DNA from: Candidatus Omnitrophota bacterium
GTDB lineage: Bacteria > Ratteibacteria > UBA8468 > B48-G9 > JAFGKM01
Length of the DNA: 13,252 nt
NCBI GenBank assembly: GCA_023819545.1
Contig: JAMWCA010000024.1
Span: forward strand, 1 to 13,252
Reading direction: 5' to 3'
Both the position numbers and the translations under genes were made by a program. Each line of letters starts with the position of its first letter. The stretch's first letter is position 1. The notes beneath the pieces are model-generated. The model searched no databases and was not told the DNA's origin. It saw only the letters and a program-made list of their open reading frames with translations. Of the stretch, positions 5,911 to 13,252 are shown one piece after another.

Positions 5911-8815
5911 CGGATTTAAAAATCCTGATCCAATTTATAGAAGTGCTCCCTTCTGGTCTTGGAATGATGATTTGAAAATTGAACAATTAAAGTTTCAAAT
6001 AGATAAAATTGAAGAAGGTGGTTTTGGTGGAGGTTTTATACATTCAAGGATTGGTCTTATTACACCTTATTTATCGGAAGATTGGATGGATTGTATAAAA
6101 GAAACGGTTAAATATGCAAATCAAAAAGGGATGAAAATGTATTTATATGATGAAGATAGATGGCCAAGTGGTTTTGCAGGTGGGATTGTTGCAAAGAAAA
6201 AAGAAAATAGAATTAAAATTTTAAAAATCTGGAAAAAGGGAAAGAAATGGCGAAAAAAAGTAATAGAAGGAGAGAAATCTGACTGGTATAATAGTTTAAC
6301 ATATGTTGATACTTTAAATGAAAAAACAATTAATGATTTTATAAGATCAACATATGAAAAATATATTAAATTTTTAAAAAATTATATCCCCAATACAATA
6401 CCTGCAATTTTCACAGATGAACCAAATTATTTTCATTTAAGAGTAATAAAGAAATCTAAAAATTGCTATTTTTTCCCATGGTCAGGAAATTTCAGAAAAA
6501 TATTTAAAAAGAAATATGGATATGATATTTATCAAAAAATTAATTTATTAATTGAAGAAAAAGATGGCTTTGAATTGGTAAGATATCAATACTCAAGATT
6601 AATAACAGAACTTTTTGTTAAAAATTTTGGAGAAAACATATATAATTTCTGTGAAAAAAATAGAATTTTTTTAACCGGACATTATTTGAAAGAAGATTGT
6701 TTAATCAGTCAAATAGATTCAATTGGAGATGCTATGAGTTTATATGAATTTATGCAATGGCCTGGTGTTGATCATCTTGGAAGAAATATAAATAATCCGC
6801 TAACTTTAAAGCAATGTAGTTCTGTTTCAAATCAACTTGGAAAAGAAAGAACTTTGAGTGAATTATATGGTTGTTCGGGTCAGAATTTTACACTTGCAGA
6901 AAGAAAATGGATTGGTGATTGGCATTTTTCGCTTGGCATAAATTTTTTCTGTCCTCATTTATATTTATATTCATTGAAAGGATGTAGGAAAAGAGATTTT
7001 CCACCGACAATTTCTCATCATCAACCATACTGGAAATATCAAAAAGAACTTGAAGATTATTTTACAAGAATGAATTTTATTATGAGTAATGGGAAATATA
7101 TAGCAAATATTCTTGTTATTCATCCTATTGAAACTGCATGGGCATTAAAAGGTTCTAAAAAACTTAAAGATTATGATGAATTACTTTTACAATTAACACA
7201 AAAACTTCTTGAAAACAGATTTGAATATGAATTTGGAAATGAAAATTTAATTGAAAAATATGGAGAAGTGAAAGATGGGAAGTTTAAAATAGGAAGATGT
7301 GAATATGAATATTTAATTTTACCTCCAATGGCTACTTTAAGAAAAAAAACAATTGAATTGATTAAAAAATTTATAGATAAGGGTGGTAAGGTTTTTGCTT
7401 CACAAGATTTTTTCCCATATTTAATAGAAGGAGAGAAGGGAAATATTGAAATTAAAAATGAATGTATCTTATATTCTTCTATTCAATCTTTGATTGAAAA
7501 ATTGAATAGATATGTTAAAAGAAATATTGAAATTCTTATAGAAAATAATAAAATCCTGTCTGATATTTTTATTCATAGAAGAAAGATTGACGAAGATATT
7601 GAATTAATTTTTTTGAACAATATTTCACTTGAAAAATCATATAGAGTTTTTATTAATTTGAAGTATGAAGGGAAAGTTTATAAATTGAATCCATTTAAAG
7701 GAGAAATAAGAGTTGTGGATGTAAAAAAACAGAATAATGAAATTCTAATTGAAGATTATTTTCCGCCTATTGGTTCTTCTCTTTTTTTGATTGATAAAAG
7801 TGGAAAACCTTCAATTTTGAAGATAAATAGAAAGGAAGAAGAAGTCTTAAAATTTGAAATTAAAAATTGGAAAATTGAATTAACTTCTGAAAATATTCTT
7901 GTTATTGATTTTTGTAAGTTTAAAAGGAGTAAAGATAAAAGGACGTCAGGGAAAATGCCTGTTTTACAAGTTCAGGAGATTCTTGAAAAAGAGAATAAAA
8001 GACAGAAAGTGATTTTAATTTTTGAATTTGAGAATGAAAATTTTAATAATGATTTATTTTTAGTTGTAGAATCGTTAGATAAATATCAAGTAAAGATAAA
8101 TAGTAAGAGTATAAAAGAAAAAAATATAGAAGAGTGGATTGACCCTTGTTTAAAAAAAATTAAAATTTCAAAAGATTATATTAAAAAAGGGAAAAATAAA
8201 ATTGAAATGGAAATTACTTTTATACCCCCTAAATTTAAAAATACTTTAATTTTTAGAAAAGATGGAACTGAAATTGAAAATATATATTTGCTTGGCAATT
8301 TTATTGTAAAAGCAAGAAAAGTTGAATATAAAAATGGTGGTTATTATCTAAATAATTTTGTTATTGCAGAGAAGGAAAAAGAAATAAGTGAGGAAGATTT
8401 AAATTCTCAAGGATATCCTTTTTACTCTGGGAGTTTAAAAGCAATTTGTAATATTGAGTTTAAAGAAAAAAGGAAAACATTTTTGAAATTTGAAGAATTT
8501 AAATGTATAGTAGCAAAAATTAAAATTAACGAGAATGAAGCAGGTTTAATTTATTTACCACCTTATGAATTAGAAATAACAGAATATATAAAAGAAGGTA
8601 TGAATACTGTTGAAATTGAACTTTTTTCAAGTTTAAGAAATTTATTAGGTCCACATCATACTAAGCAACATAATCCTGAATTTGTTGGTCCATTTTCATT
8701 TATTGATTGGGGTAAAAAATGGTTTAGAAGTAAAGAAAGAGTTATGGATTATTCAACTTTGCCTTTTGGAATTGGTAAAATTTATATTATACAGAAAGAT
8801 GGAAAAAATATTTGA
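5888..8815 (+). CDS. Large GH106-like glycosidase (alpha-L-rhamnosidase-related), cytoplasmic
   Basis: 975 residues. The N-terminal TIM-barrel-like part opens with PFWSWND (21-27), GGFGGGF (44-50) and YDEDRWPSG (87-95), a signature set of the alpha-L-rhamnosidase GH106 family and its relatives. Candidate catalytic carboxylates are Glu178 in FTDEP and Glu325 in LSELYG; the following GDWHFSLGINFFCPH segment (343-357) is also typical. Roughly 405-530 resembles the flavodoxin/amidotransferase-like domain found after such barrels (ILVIHP, LILPPMATL, GGKVFAS). The remainder is beta-rich, with probable jelly-roll sugar-binding modules. No signal peptide or membrane segment, so it would act on imported oligosaccharides. 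ATG at 5888 has AGGAG six bases upstream and overlaps the deacetylase gene by 23 bp. Substrate specificity cannot be read off; rhamnoside is a family-based guess, and no transporter lies in the window. Confidence 0.75.
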   Translation: MIEKRIIDGFKNPDPIYRSAPFWSWNDDLKIEQLKFQIDKIEEGGFGGGFIHSRIGLITPYLSEDWMDCIKETVKYANQKGMKMYLYDEDRWPSGFAGGIVAKKKENRIKILKIWKKGKKWRKKVIEGEKSDWYNSLTYVDTLNEKTINDFIRSTYEKYIKFLKNYIPNTIPAIFTDEPNYFHLRVIKKSKNCYFFPWSGNFRKIFKKKYGYDIYQKINLLIEEKDGFELVRYQYSRLITELFVKNFGENIYNFCEKNRIFLTGHYLKEDCLISQIDSIGDAMSLYEFMQWPGVDHLGRNINNPLTLKQCSSVSNQLGKERTLSELYGCSGQNFTLAERKWIGDWHFSLGINFFCPHLYLYSLKGCRKRDFPPTISHHQPYWKYQKELEDYFTRMNFIMSNGKYIANILVIHPIETAWALKGSKKLKDYDELLLQLTQKLLENRFEYEFGNENLIEKYGEVKDGKFKIGRCEYEYLILPPMATLRKKTIELIKKFIDKGGKVFASQDFFPYLIEGEKGNIEIKNECILYSSIQSLIEKLNRYVKRNIEILIENNKILSDIFIHRRKIDEDIELIFLNNISLEKSYRVFINLKYEGKVYKLNPFKGEIRVVDVKKQNNEILIEDYFPPIGSSLFLIDKSGKPSILKINRKEEEVLKFEIKNWKIELTSENILVIDFCKFKRSKDKRTSGKMPVLQVQEILEKENKRQKVILIFEFENENFNNDLFLVVESLDKYQVKINSKSIKEKNIEEWIDPCLKKIKISKDYIKKGKNKIEMEITFIPPKFKNTLIFRKDGTEIENIYLLGNFIVKARKVEYKNGGYYLNNFVIAEKEKEISEEDLNSQGYPFYSGSLKAICNIEFKEKRKTFLKFEEFKCIVAKIKINENEAGLIYLPPYELEITEYIKEGMNTVEIELFSSLRNLLGPHHTKQHNPEFVGPFSFIDWGKKWFRSKERVMDYSTLPFGIGKIYIIQKDGKNI

Positions 8816-9683
8816 AAAATTTATAAACAGAAAGTTTGTAATTTTAGATGGTGCTTTTGGAACATATATAGTAGAGAAAGGTTTTAAGGGGATTACACCT
8901 GAAATCGCTAATATTGTAAGTCCAGAGATTGTTGAAAAAATTTATTTAGAGTATTTTGATAGTGGTTCAGAAATCGTTTTAACAAATACATTTGGAGCAA
9001 ATAGAAGAATTTTGAGTAAAAAGAAAATTGAAGATAAATTTCATGAGATTATTTATAAAGGAGTTAATATAGTCAAGAAATTAAAAGATAAATTTAAAGA
9101 TATACTTATCGGAGGTGATATAGGTCCTTTAGGTGAACTACTTCAACCATATGGTGAAATTGGAATAAAAGATGCAAAAGATATTTTTTACGAAGTTGGC
9201 AAAACTTTTGAAAAAACAGAAGTTGATTTTTTAATTCTTGAAACATTTCAGGATCTTGAGGAACTAAAAATTGCTTATGAAACATTAAAGGGAATTACAT
9301 CCTTTTTAATAATTCCTTGTTTAACTTTTAATTTTGGCAAAGAATACAGAACTTTAATGGGTCAGAAAGTAGAGGATTATATAAGATGGGCAGAAAATAA
9401 TGAGATTTCAATTGTTGGTTCAAACTGTGGTTTAAATTCAAAAGAAATGTTAGGTTTGGTAGAAGTTGTAAAGGACTTAACAGATTTAACATTATGGATA
9501 AAACCAAATGCTGGAAAACCAAAAATTGTAAATAACAAAATTGAATATCAGGAAAATATAGATGAATTTACCGAAAACTGCTTAAAAATGGTTGAAAAGG
9601 GGGTAAAATTTATTGGTGGTTGTTGTGGAACAACTCCTTCGTATATAAAAAATCTGAAGAGGAAATTGATTAAATTTTTATAA
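8799..9683 (+). CDS. Homocysteine S-methyltransferase, stand-alone domain (MetH N-terminal-like)
   Basis: 294 residues. It transfers a methyl group to the zinc-bound thiol of homocysteine, giving methionine. The three zinc-ligand cysteines are present: Cys210 in GSNCG and Cys275-Cys276 in GGCCGTT, with ILDGAFGT near residue 15 and LTNTFGAN further on, all as in the pfam02574-type domain of MetH. No folate-binding, cobalamin-binding or reactivation domain follows, so the methyl donor must be another protein or a small molecule such as a methylated amine or S-methylmethionine. The start is ATG at 8799, which restores the usual N-terminus; the frame is open upstream to 8682, but that stretch lies inside the glycosidase gene and is not homologous. 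It overlaps that gene by 17 bp and has no clear ribosome site, so coupling is likely. PriA follows 9 bases later. Confidence 0.85.
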   Translation: MEKIFEKFINRKFVILDGAFGTYIVEKGFKGITPEIANIVSPEIVEKIYLEYFDSGSEIVLTNTFGANRRILSKKKIEDKFHEIIYKGVNIVKKLKDKFKDILIGGDIGPLGELLQPYGEIGIKDAKDIFYEVGKTFEKTEVDFLILETFQDLEELKIAYETLKGITSFLIIPCLTFNFGKEYRTLMGQKVEDYIRWAENNEISIVGSNCGLNSKEMLGLVEVVKDLTDLTLWIKPNAGKPKIVNNKIEYQENIDEFTENCLKMVEKGVKFIGGCCGTTPSYIKNLKRKLIKFL

Positions 9684-9692
9684 ATAAAAATT

Positions 9693-11504
9693 ATGAAACT
9701 TGTTGAAGTAATTTTTGATATTCCAATTGAAAGAAGTTTTTTTTATCTTTCTGAAAATGATATAAATAATTTCGTGCGCGTTTTGGCGCCTCTTGGTAAA
9801 AAAAATAGAAAAGGTTTTGTGATAAGTGTTAAAGATATAGAAAAAGAAAGCGATTTTAAATTTATAAAGAAGGTCTATGATGAAAGTCCTCTGATAAACA
9901 ATGAAAATTTTGAATTTTTTAAAATTGTTGCAAGAAAATATTTTATTTCTCTTGGTCAGGTTATTTTTTCATTAATTGGAAATCTGCCTTTAAAATATTA
10001 TAAAAAAAAATTAGTAGTTGAGAAAATTTCGTCAAATCATTTATTTCAAAAATTTGAAAAAAAGATTTATCTCTTTCAAAATAAAGAAGAAAAATTAGAG
10101 TTTTACATTGATTTAATAAAAAAAACAAATGGTTCTTTACTTTTTTTATTCCCTGAAATTTCAACAATAGAGGATTATTATCAAGCAATTAAAGAAAATA
10201 TAGAAAAAAAGGTTGTTAAATATTATGGCGAGATGGAAAAAGAAAAAAGGATGGAAGGATACATTGAAATTTTAAACAATAAAAATTTAATAGTCATTGG
10301 CTCAAGGATTTCTGTTTTTTTACCCATCTCAGACATTGGTTCAATAGTAGTTGATTCCTATATAGATAATTCTTATAGAGAAAAAAAACATCCTAAATAT
10401 AATGCAGTTGATGTTGCAGAAGAAAAATGTAAATTTTTAAATATACCATTAATTTTGACTTCTCATACTCTTTCTGTAAATGATTATTTTGGAGTTAAAA
10501 ATAAAAAAATAACTTTATTTGATAAAAAGTCATTTGAAGGAACTCCTGAGATTTTTATTTTAGATAAAAAATGGGAACAGATTGATAAAAATTTAGAATT
10601 TCTTACTAAATTCTCTGTATCTATGCTTGAAGAAACTATTTTAGAAGGGAAAAAAGTTGGGATTATTCATAATAGAAAAGGGAGTTGGAAAACATTTAAA
10701 TGTGATAATTGTGACCATGTATTAAGATGTAAAAAATGTTATTCTATCCTTATACTAAATGAAGAGAATAAATTATACTGTAAATATTGTAAAACTTCAG
10801 AGAACTTTTTAATGAAATGTCCTAATTGTGGAAGTAAAAATATAATTGAAAGGATAGTAGGAATTGAAAAAATTTATAGAAAATTGAAAAATGTCTATCC
10901 TGACTTTAAAATTCAAAAATTCACAGCGGAAGAAAAAAATCTTGAAAAAGAAAGTGATATTTTTGTAGGTTCTCCAGTTTTGAAAAATCTTCTTGATAAG
11001 TTTAATTTTGGATTGATTATTTTCCCACATGCAGAGTCATTTTTTAATATCCCTGAATATAATTCAGAAGAGATTTTCTTCTTTATTGTCAATGATTTTA
11101 TATGGAGGTTGAAAAACAAAAATGCCAAGATAATAATTCAAACAAAAAATCCAAATTTTGAAATATTTACTTTTTTTAAAACGAAGAATTATGAAATTTT
11201 TTACGAGAAAGAACTTAAAACAAGACAAATTTTAAGTTATCCACCATTTTCTGATATAGTTGTTATTGAAATACCTATAAAGAGAAGTAAAACATTTGAA
11301 AATAGAGTAAATCTTATAAGAGATATAATTGAACAAAATAAATTAGAAGTTCTTTTTTCAGATATAACAAATGGGAGGAAAAATAAAAAAATTTTTAAAA
11401 TAATTCTTAAAATAAAAAAAGATGAAAAACTACCTTACGATGAAATAATGGACTTAAAGGAAAAAATTGATTTTAAAATTGAAGTTAATCCGACTATAAT
11501 TTAA
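9693..11504 (+). CDS. priA: PriA-like replication restart protein with degenerate helicase motifs
   Basis: 603 residues, shorter than typical PriA (about 730). PriA recognises stalled forks and recruits the replisome. The N-terminal 3'-DNA-binding region is recognisable (1-46, RVLAPLGKKNRKGFVISV). The zinc module is intact: CDNC (337-340), CKKC (346-349), CKYC (363-366), CPNC (376-379). The C-terminal stretch QTKNP to RQILSYPPFSD (483-521) also matches the family. The ATPase is not intact: the Walker A position reads FQNKEEKLEFY (128-138; Lys134 aligned but glycines and Thr lost), DEEH reads DSYI (221-224), SATPS reads SHTLS (257-261), and the QVAGRAGR arginine-finger region reads NDFIWRLKN. 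Flanking motifs GSR (203-205) and HNRKG (326-330) stay in register, so this is not a frameshift. Helicase activity is probably lost while a structural restart role may remain, as is known for actinobacterial PriA. It starts 9 bases after the previous stop, without a ribosome site. Confidence 0.85.
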   Translation: MKLVEVIFDIPIERSFFYLSENDINNFVRVLAPLGKKNRKGFVISVKDIEKESDFKFIKKVYDESPLINNENFEFFKIVARKYFISLGQVIFSLIGNLPLKYYKKKLVVEKISSNHLFQKFEKKIYLFQNKEEKLEFYIDLIKKTNGSLLFLFPEISTIEDYYQAIKENIEKKVVKYYGEMEKEKRMEGYIEILNNKNLIVIGSRISVFLPISDIGSIVVDSYIDNSYREKKHPKYNAVDVAEEKCKFLNIPLILTSHTLSVNDYFGVKNKKITLFDKKSFEGTPEIFILDKKWEQIDKNLEFLTKFSVSMLEETILEGKKVGIIHNRKGSWKTFKCDNCDHVLRCKKCYSILILNEENKLYCKYCKTSENFLMKCPNCGSKNIIERIVGIEKIYRKLKNVYPDFKIQKFTAEEKNLEKESDIFVGSPVLKNLLDKFNFGLIIFPHAESFFNIPEYNSEEIFFFIVNDFIWRLKNKNAKIIIQTKNPNFEIFTFFKTKNYEIFYEKELKTRQILSYPPFSDIVVIEIPIKRSKTFENRVNLIRDIIEQNKLEVLFSDITNGRKNKKIFKIILKIKKDEKLPYDEIMDLKEKIDFKIEVNPTII

Positions 11505-11520
11505 AACCCGATTTTTAAAT
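11499..11520. terminator. AT-only inverted repeat at the priA stop, possible weak bidirectional terminator
   Basis: ATTTAAAA (11499-11506) and TTTTAAAT (11513-11520) form a perfect 8-bp inverted repeat around a CCCGAT loop. The priA stop codon is inside the left arm. It lies between convergent genes, where a shared terminator is expected, but the stem has only A:T pairs and no separate T tract follows, so function is uncertain. Confidence 0.3.
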
Positions 11521-11569
11521 CCATTGTCCTACCTTCATTTCCAGCATACACCTCGTAGGTGAAAGATGG
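11501..11569 (-). other. In-frame open stretch of 22 codons after the acsB stop (unexplained)
   Basis: Directly after the acsB stop (TAA, 11572-11570) the same frame stays open for 22 codons to a second TAA at 11503-11501. It includes YEVYAGNEGRTMDLKIGF. The acsB product already ends in the family-typical way (HPALELPPII), so this tail is not expected to be part of it. An SD-like GAAGGTAGGA followed by ATG (11524-11522) opens a frame of only seven codons. The piece is richer in G and C than its surroundings. It could be a remnant of a gene that once followed acsB, or chance. Confidence 0.3.
11549..11561. repeat. Small hairpin-forming palindrome downstream of acsB
   Basis: CACCT-CGT-AGGTG is a perfect 5-bp stem with a 3-base loop, 9 bases beyond the acsB stop on its strand. 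It lacks a following T tract, so it is not a classical terminator, but it could stabilise the 3' end of the acsB message. Confidence 0.35.
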
Positions 11570-13252
11570 TTAGATGATTGGGGGTAGTTCAAGTGCTGGA
11601 TGTTTCTTTTCCTGTAAGAATGGTAAAATTTCTTCTTCTGTTATACCTATTGTTTCATCTGCAATCCTATCAAGCAAATCAGGAACTCCAACTTCTTCTG
11701 CTCTCTTTAAAAATCTTTCTTTTATTTCTTCTTTTAACATTTTAGGCATCCAAACAAGTCGTAGAATGCCACCTTCTGCCTGAAGGAATTTTTTTTGCGT
11801 TATATTAAATTTTGAATGTCCAAGAAATCCTGGTATCTGCCTTCCTCCTCCAACATTTCCAGCAAGAGTTGTAAATTTCATTCCACAGGGTGTTTCTCCT
11901 TTATATTCTCTGTTTACTGTCATAATTCCATTACATAAAGGCAAAACCACTGCAATACATTCACAGCATCCACAAGTTGTCATAGGATCAATCATTAAAC
12001 TATAAACACTAACTTTTTCAATTGCTCCTCTACTTGCTTTCTTAACAAATTCATTAACTTCCTCCCATTGCCCATATTTTTCATCAAGACACCTTCCTTT
12101 TTTTACCGGCTGATTTGGACCTGTTGGATTTATTCTATTTGAAGCACGACAATCAAGATAAGAAAAGGCGCCACACAATCCCGTTCTTTCAGGAGTTACA
12201 ATACATACATGACTTGGAGCAAATGACTGGCATAAAGTGCAAGAATAAAATGTTTCAACTTCTTCATCAGTAATTCCTGCAAGTCGTTCATCTCTATGTC
12301 TCCATACTTTTCTTGCTTTTTCAAGGATTTCTTTAACTTTATCTTCTTCTGTATAAATTTTAACTTGAACTTTATCAAGTATATTTGAAAAAACCTCATG
12401 ATATTTTGCATGAATTGCTACTCCAAGATGTCTGAATTTAAGTCCTTTCTCTTTTGCTTTTTTACTTATTCTTATCCATACAATATCTCTTTGACCTATA
12501 TGCATAACTCCGTTTATATAGTTAATATAGTCATGAATTTGTCTCTCAAGTATTGGTTCAAAATCTCCCTGCATTTCTCTTCCTGCGACTTGGACAACAG
12601 TTGCCATAGGGACAGCACTTCCTTCTGGAATATCATCTATTTCTGGTCCTATAACTTCTATTTTTCCATCTTCAACTTGGTCTAAAGGTAAACTTGTTGT
12701 CCATTCACATGATAAACTCCTACCTCCACCAATTTCAACATATAATTCTTCTTTTCTTACTCTTTCTCCTTCAAATGCAGGACCATAAGGAACAGGTAAG
12801 TCAATCTTTGTTACGGTTACTTTTAAACCTCTTACTTCAACTGCTTTTGAAACAATTTCAGAATGTGGAATATTTGAAACAACATGTTCATAAGTACATA
12901 TCCCAGTTGGTAAAATTTGTGGAATTGGAGTATCCGCAATTGTTGGGAACCCAAAATTTATTGCTCCTGCTGCATTTGCATACCATTCTTCATTAACATA
13001 ACCAAAAGCAAGAACAAAAGCAAAAATTCTATCTTTATTATAAATTAAAATTCTTCTGTAATCACCTGGTTCAATTCCACCAAAACTCATAGCAGCCCTT
13101 ACAGCAAAACCAAGTGAAAATACGACTTGATAAATATCAGGACCAAAAGGGACAAGTCGGACAGGCCAACCAAGTTGAATTCCACTTTCTCTTAATTGTT
13201 CTGCAAATCTTTTACCATTATTTTCACCACACATAAAAACATATAAGTTCTT
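11570..13252 (-). CDS. acsB: Acetyl-CoA synthase, catalytic subunit of CODH/ACS (N-terminus beyond right edge)
   Basis: 560 residues are in the window and the frame is open to the edge, so the Met at 13234 is internal. AcsB joins a corrinoid-bound methyl group, CO and CoA into acetyl-CoA, the last step of the Wood-Ljungdahl pathway, in the cytoplasm of anaerobes. Numbering from that Met, the A-cluster cubane ligands are Cys332, Cys335, Cys344 and Cys354 (SCTLCQSFAPSHVC...GLCGA) and the nickel-bridging CGC is Cys421-Gly-Cys423. The spacing equals that of the Moorella enzyme (506/509/518/528/595/597), offset 174, so about 168 residues should lie beyond the edge. The signature is PMTTCGCCECI where CGCF is usual. 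YGPAFEGERVRKEE and the ILERQIHDYINY region confirm the bacterial AcsB middle domain, absent from archaeal CdhC at this length. It ends HPALELPPII, typical for the family. It is convergent with priA. Its GC content looks higher than its neighbours, probably from strong conservation. Confidence 0.95.
   Translation of the reverse strand, partial: KNLYVFMCGENNGKRFAEQLRESGIQLGWPVRLVPFGPDIYQVVFSLGFAVRAAMSFGGIEPGDYRRILIYNKDRIFAFVLAFGYVNEEWYANAAGAINFGFPTIADTPIPQILPTGICTYEHVVSNIPHSEIVSKAVEVRGLKVTVTKIDLPVPYGPAFEGERVRKEELYVEIGGGRSLSCEWTTSLPLDQVEDGKIEVIGPEIDDIPEGSAVPMATVVQVAGREMQGDFEPILERQIHDYINYINGVMHIGQRDIVWIRISKKAKEKGLKFRHLGVAIHAKYHEVFSNILDKVQVKIYTEEDKVKEILEKARKVWRHRDERLAGITDEEVETFYSCTLCQSFAPSHVCIVTPERTGLCGAFSYLDCRASNRINPTGPNQPVKKGRCLDEKYGQWEEVNEFVKKASRGAIEKVSVYSLMIDPMTTCGCCECIAVVLPLCNGIMTVNREYKGETPCGMKFTTLAGNVGGGRQIPGFLGHSKFNITQKKFLQAEGGILRLVWMPKMLKEEIKERFLKRAEEVGVPDLLDRIADETIGITEEEILPFLQEKKHPALELPPII

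Noticed and set aside
8682..8798. Upstream extension of the homocysteine methyltransferase frame by 39 codons
   Set aside because: It lies entirely within the glycosidase gene in another frame, is not homologous to the family, and the domain's usual N-terminus starts right after ATG 8799.
10060..10400. Frameshift or assembly error as the cause of the missing PriA motifs
   Set aside because: The frame is continuous, and conserved segments before, between and after the lost motifs remain in register.
11574..12996. Plus-strand open frames opposite acsB
   Set aside because: They are antisense shadows with low-complexity, Leu/Ser-rich translations and no ribosome sites, while the minus strand encodes a highly conserved enzyme.
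13232..13234. ATG at 13234 as the true start of acsB
   Set aside because: The frame stays open to the window edge, no ribosome site precedes it, and A-cluster spacing places this Met at about residue 175 of the known enzyme.

Overview
The window is AT-rich, gene-dense DNA (genes sit nose to tail, many overlapping) from what looks like an anaerobic, diderm-type bacterium. The clues are a bacterial-type acetyl-CoA synthase (AcsB) of the Wood-Ljungdahl pathway, a type IV pilus / type II secretion ATPase with a pseudopilin-like gene nearby, a PilZ protein, and a large GH106-like glycosidase of a kind common in uncultured lineages. An Omnitrophota-like or related candidate phylum is a guess from this mixture; nothing here fixes the taxonomy. 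No RNA gene, CRISPR array or insertion sequence was seen, and no gene-free stretch is longer than about 120 bases.

Left part (1-4139): the start of a prepilin-like gene runs leftwards off the window. It diverges from a phosphomannomutase/phosphoglucomutase gene, and the -35 boxes of their two promoters lie on the same base pairs. The mutase is followed by a 65-residue cysteine-rich protein and a GspE/PilB-type ATPase. The ATPase gene meets a convergent PilZ (c-di-GMP receptor) gene, and their stop codons overlap by 4 bp. Prepilin, assembly ATPase and PilZ protein together suggest c-di-GMP-responsive pilus or secretion machinery.

Middle part (4259-11504): five plus-strand genes form one tightly packed probable operon: a minimal Ser/Thr kinase, an HDAC-family deacetylase (ATGA overlap), a 975-residue GH106-like glycosidase (23-bp overlap), a stand-alone homocysteine S-methyltransferase (17-bp overlap), and a PriA homologue (9-bp gap). 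The PriA homologue keeps its N-terminal DNA-binding region, all eight zinc cysteines and its C-terminal region. Its Walker A, DEEH, SATP-like and arginine-finger motifs are eroded, so it is probably not an active helicase.

Right part (11505-13252): a convergent acsB gene enters from the right edge, its N-terminus outside the window. All A-cluster cysteines are present with the spacing of the Moorella enzyme, but the signature reads CGCCEC instead of the usual CGCF. A short GC-richer spacer between acsB and priA carries a hairpin and an in-frame 22-codon open stretch after the acsB stop that is not explained.

The strongest points for follow-up are the ATPase-dead PriA and the translationally coupled kinase-deacetylase pair.
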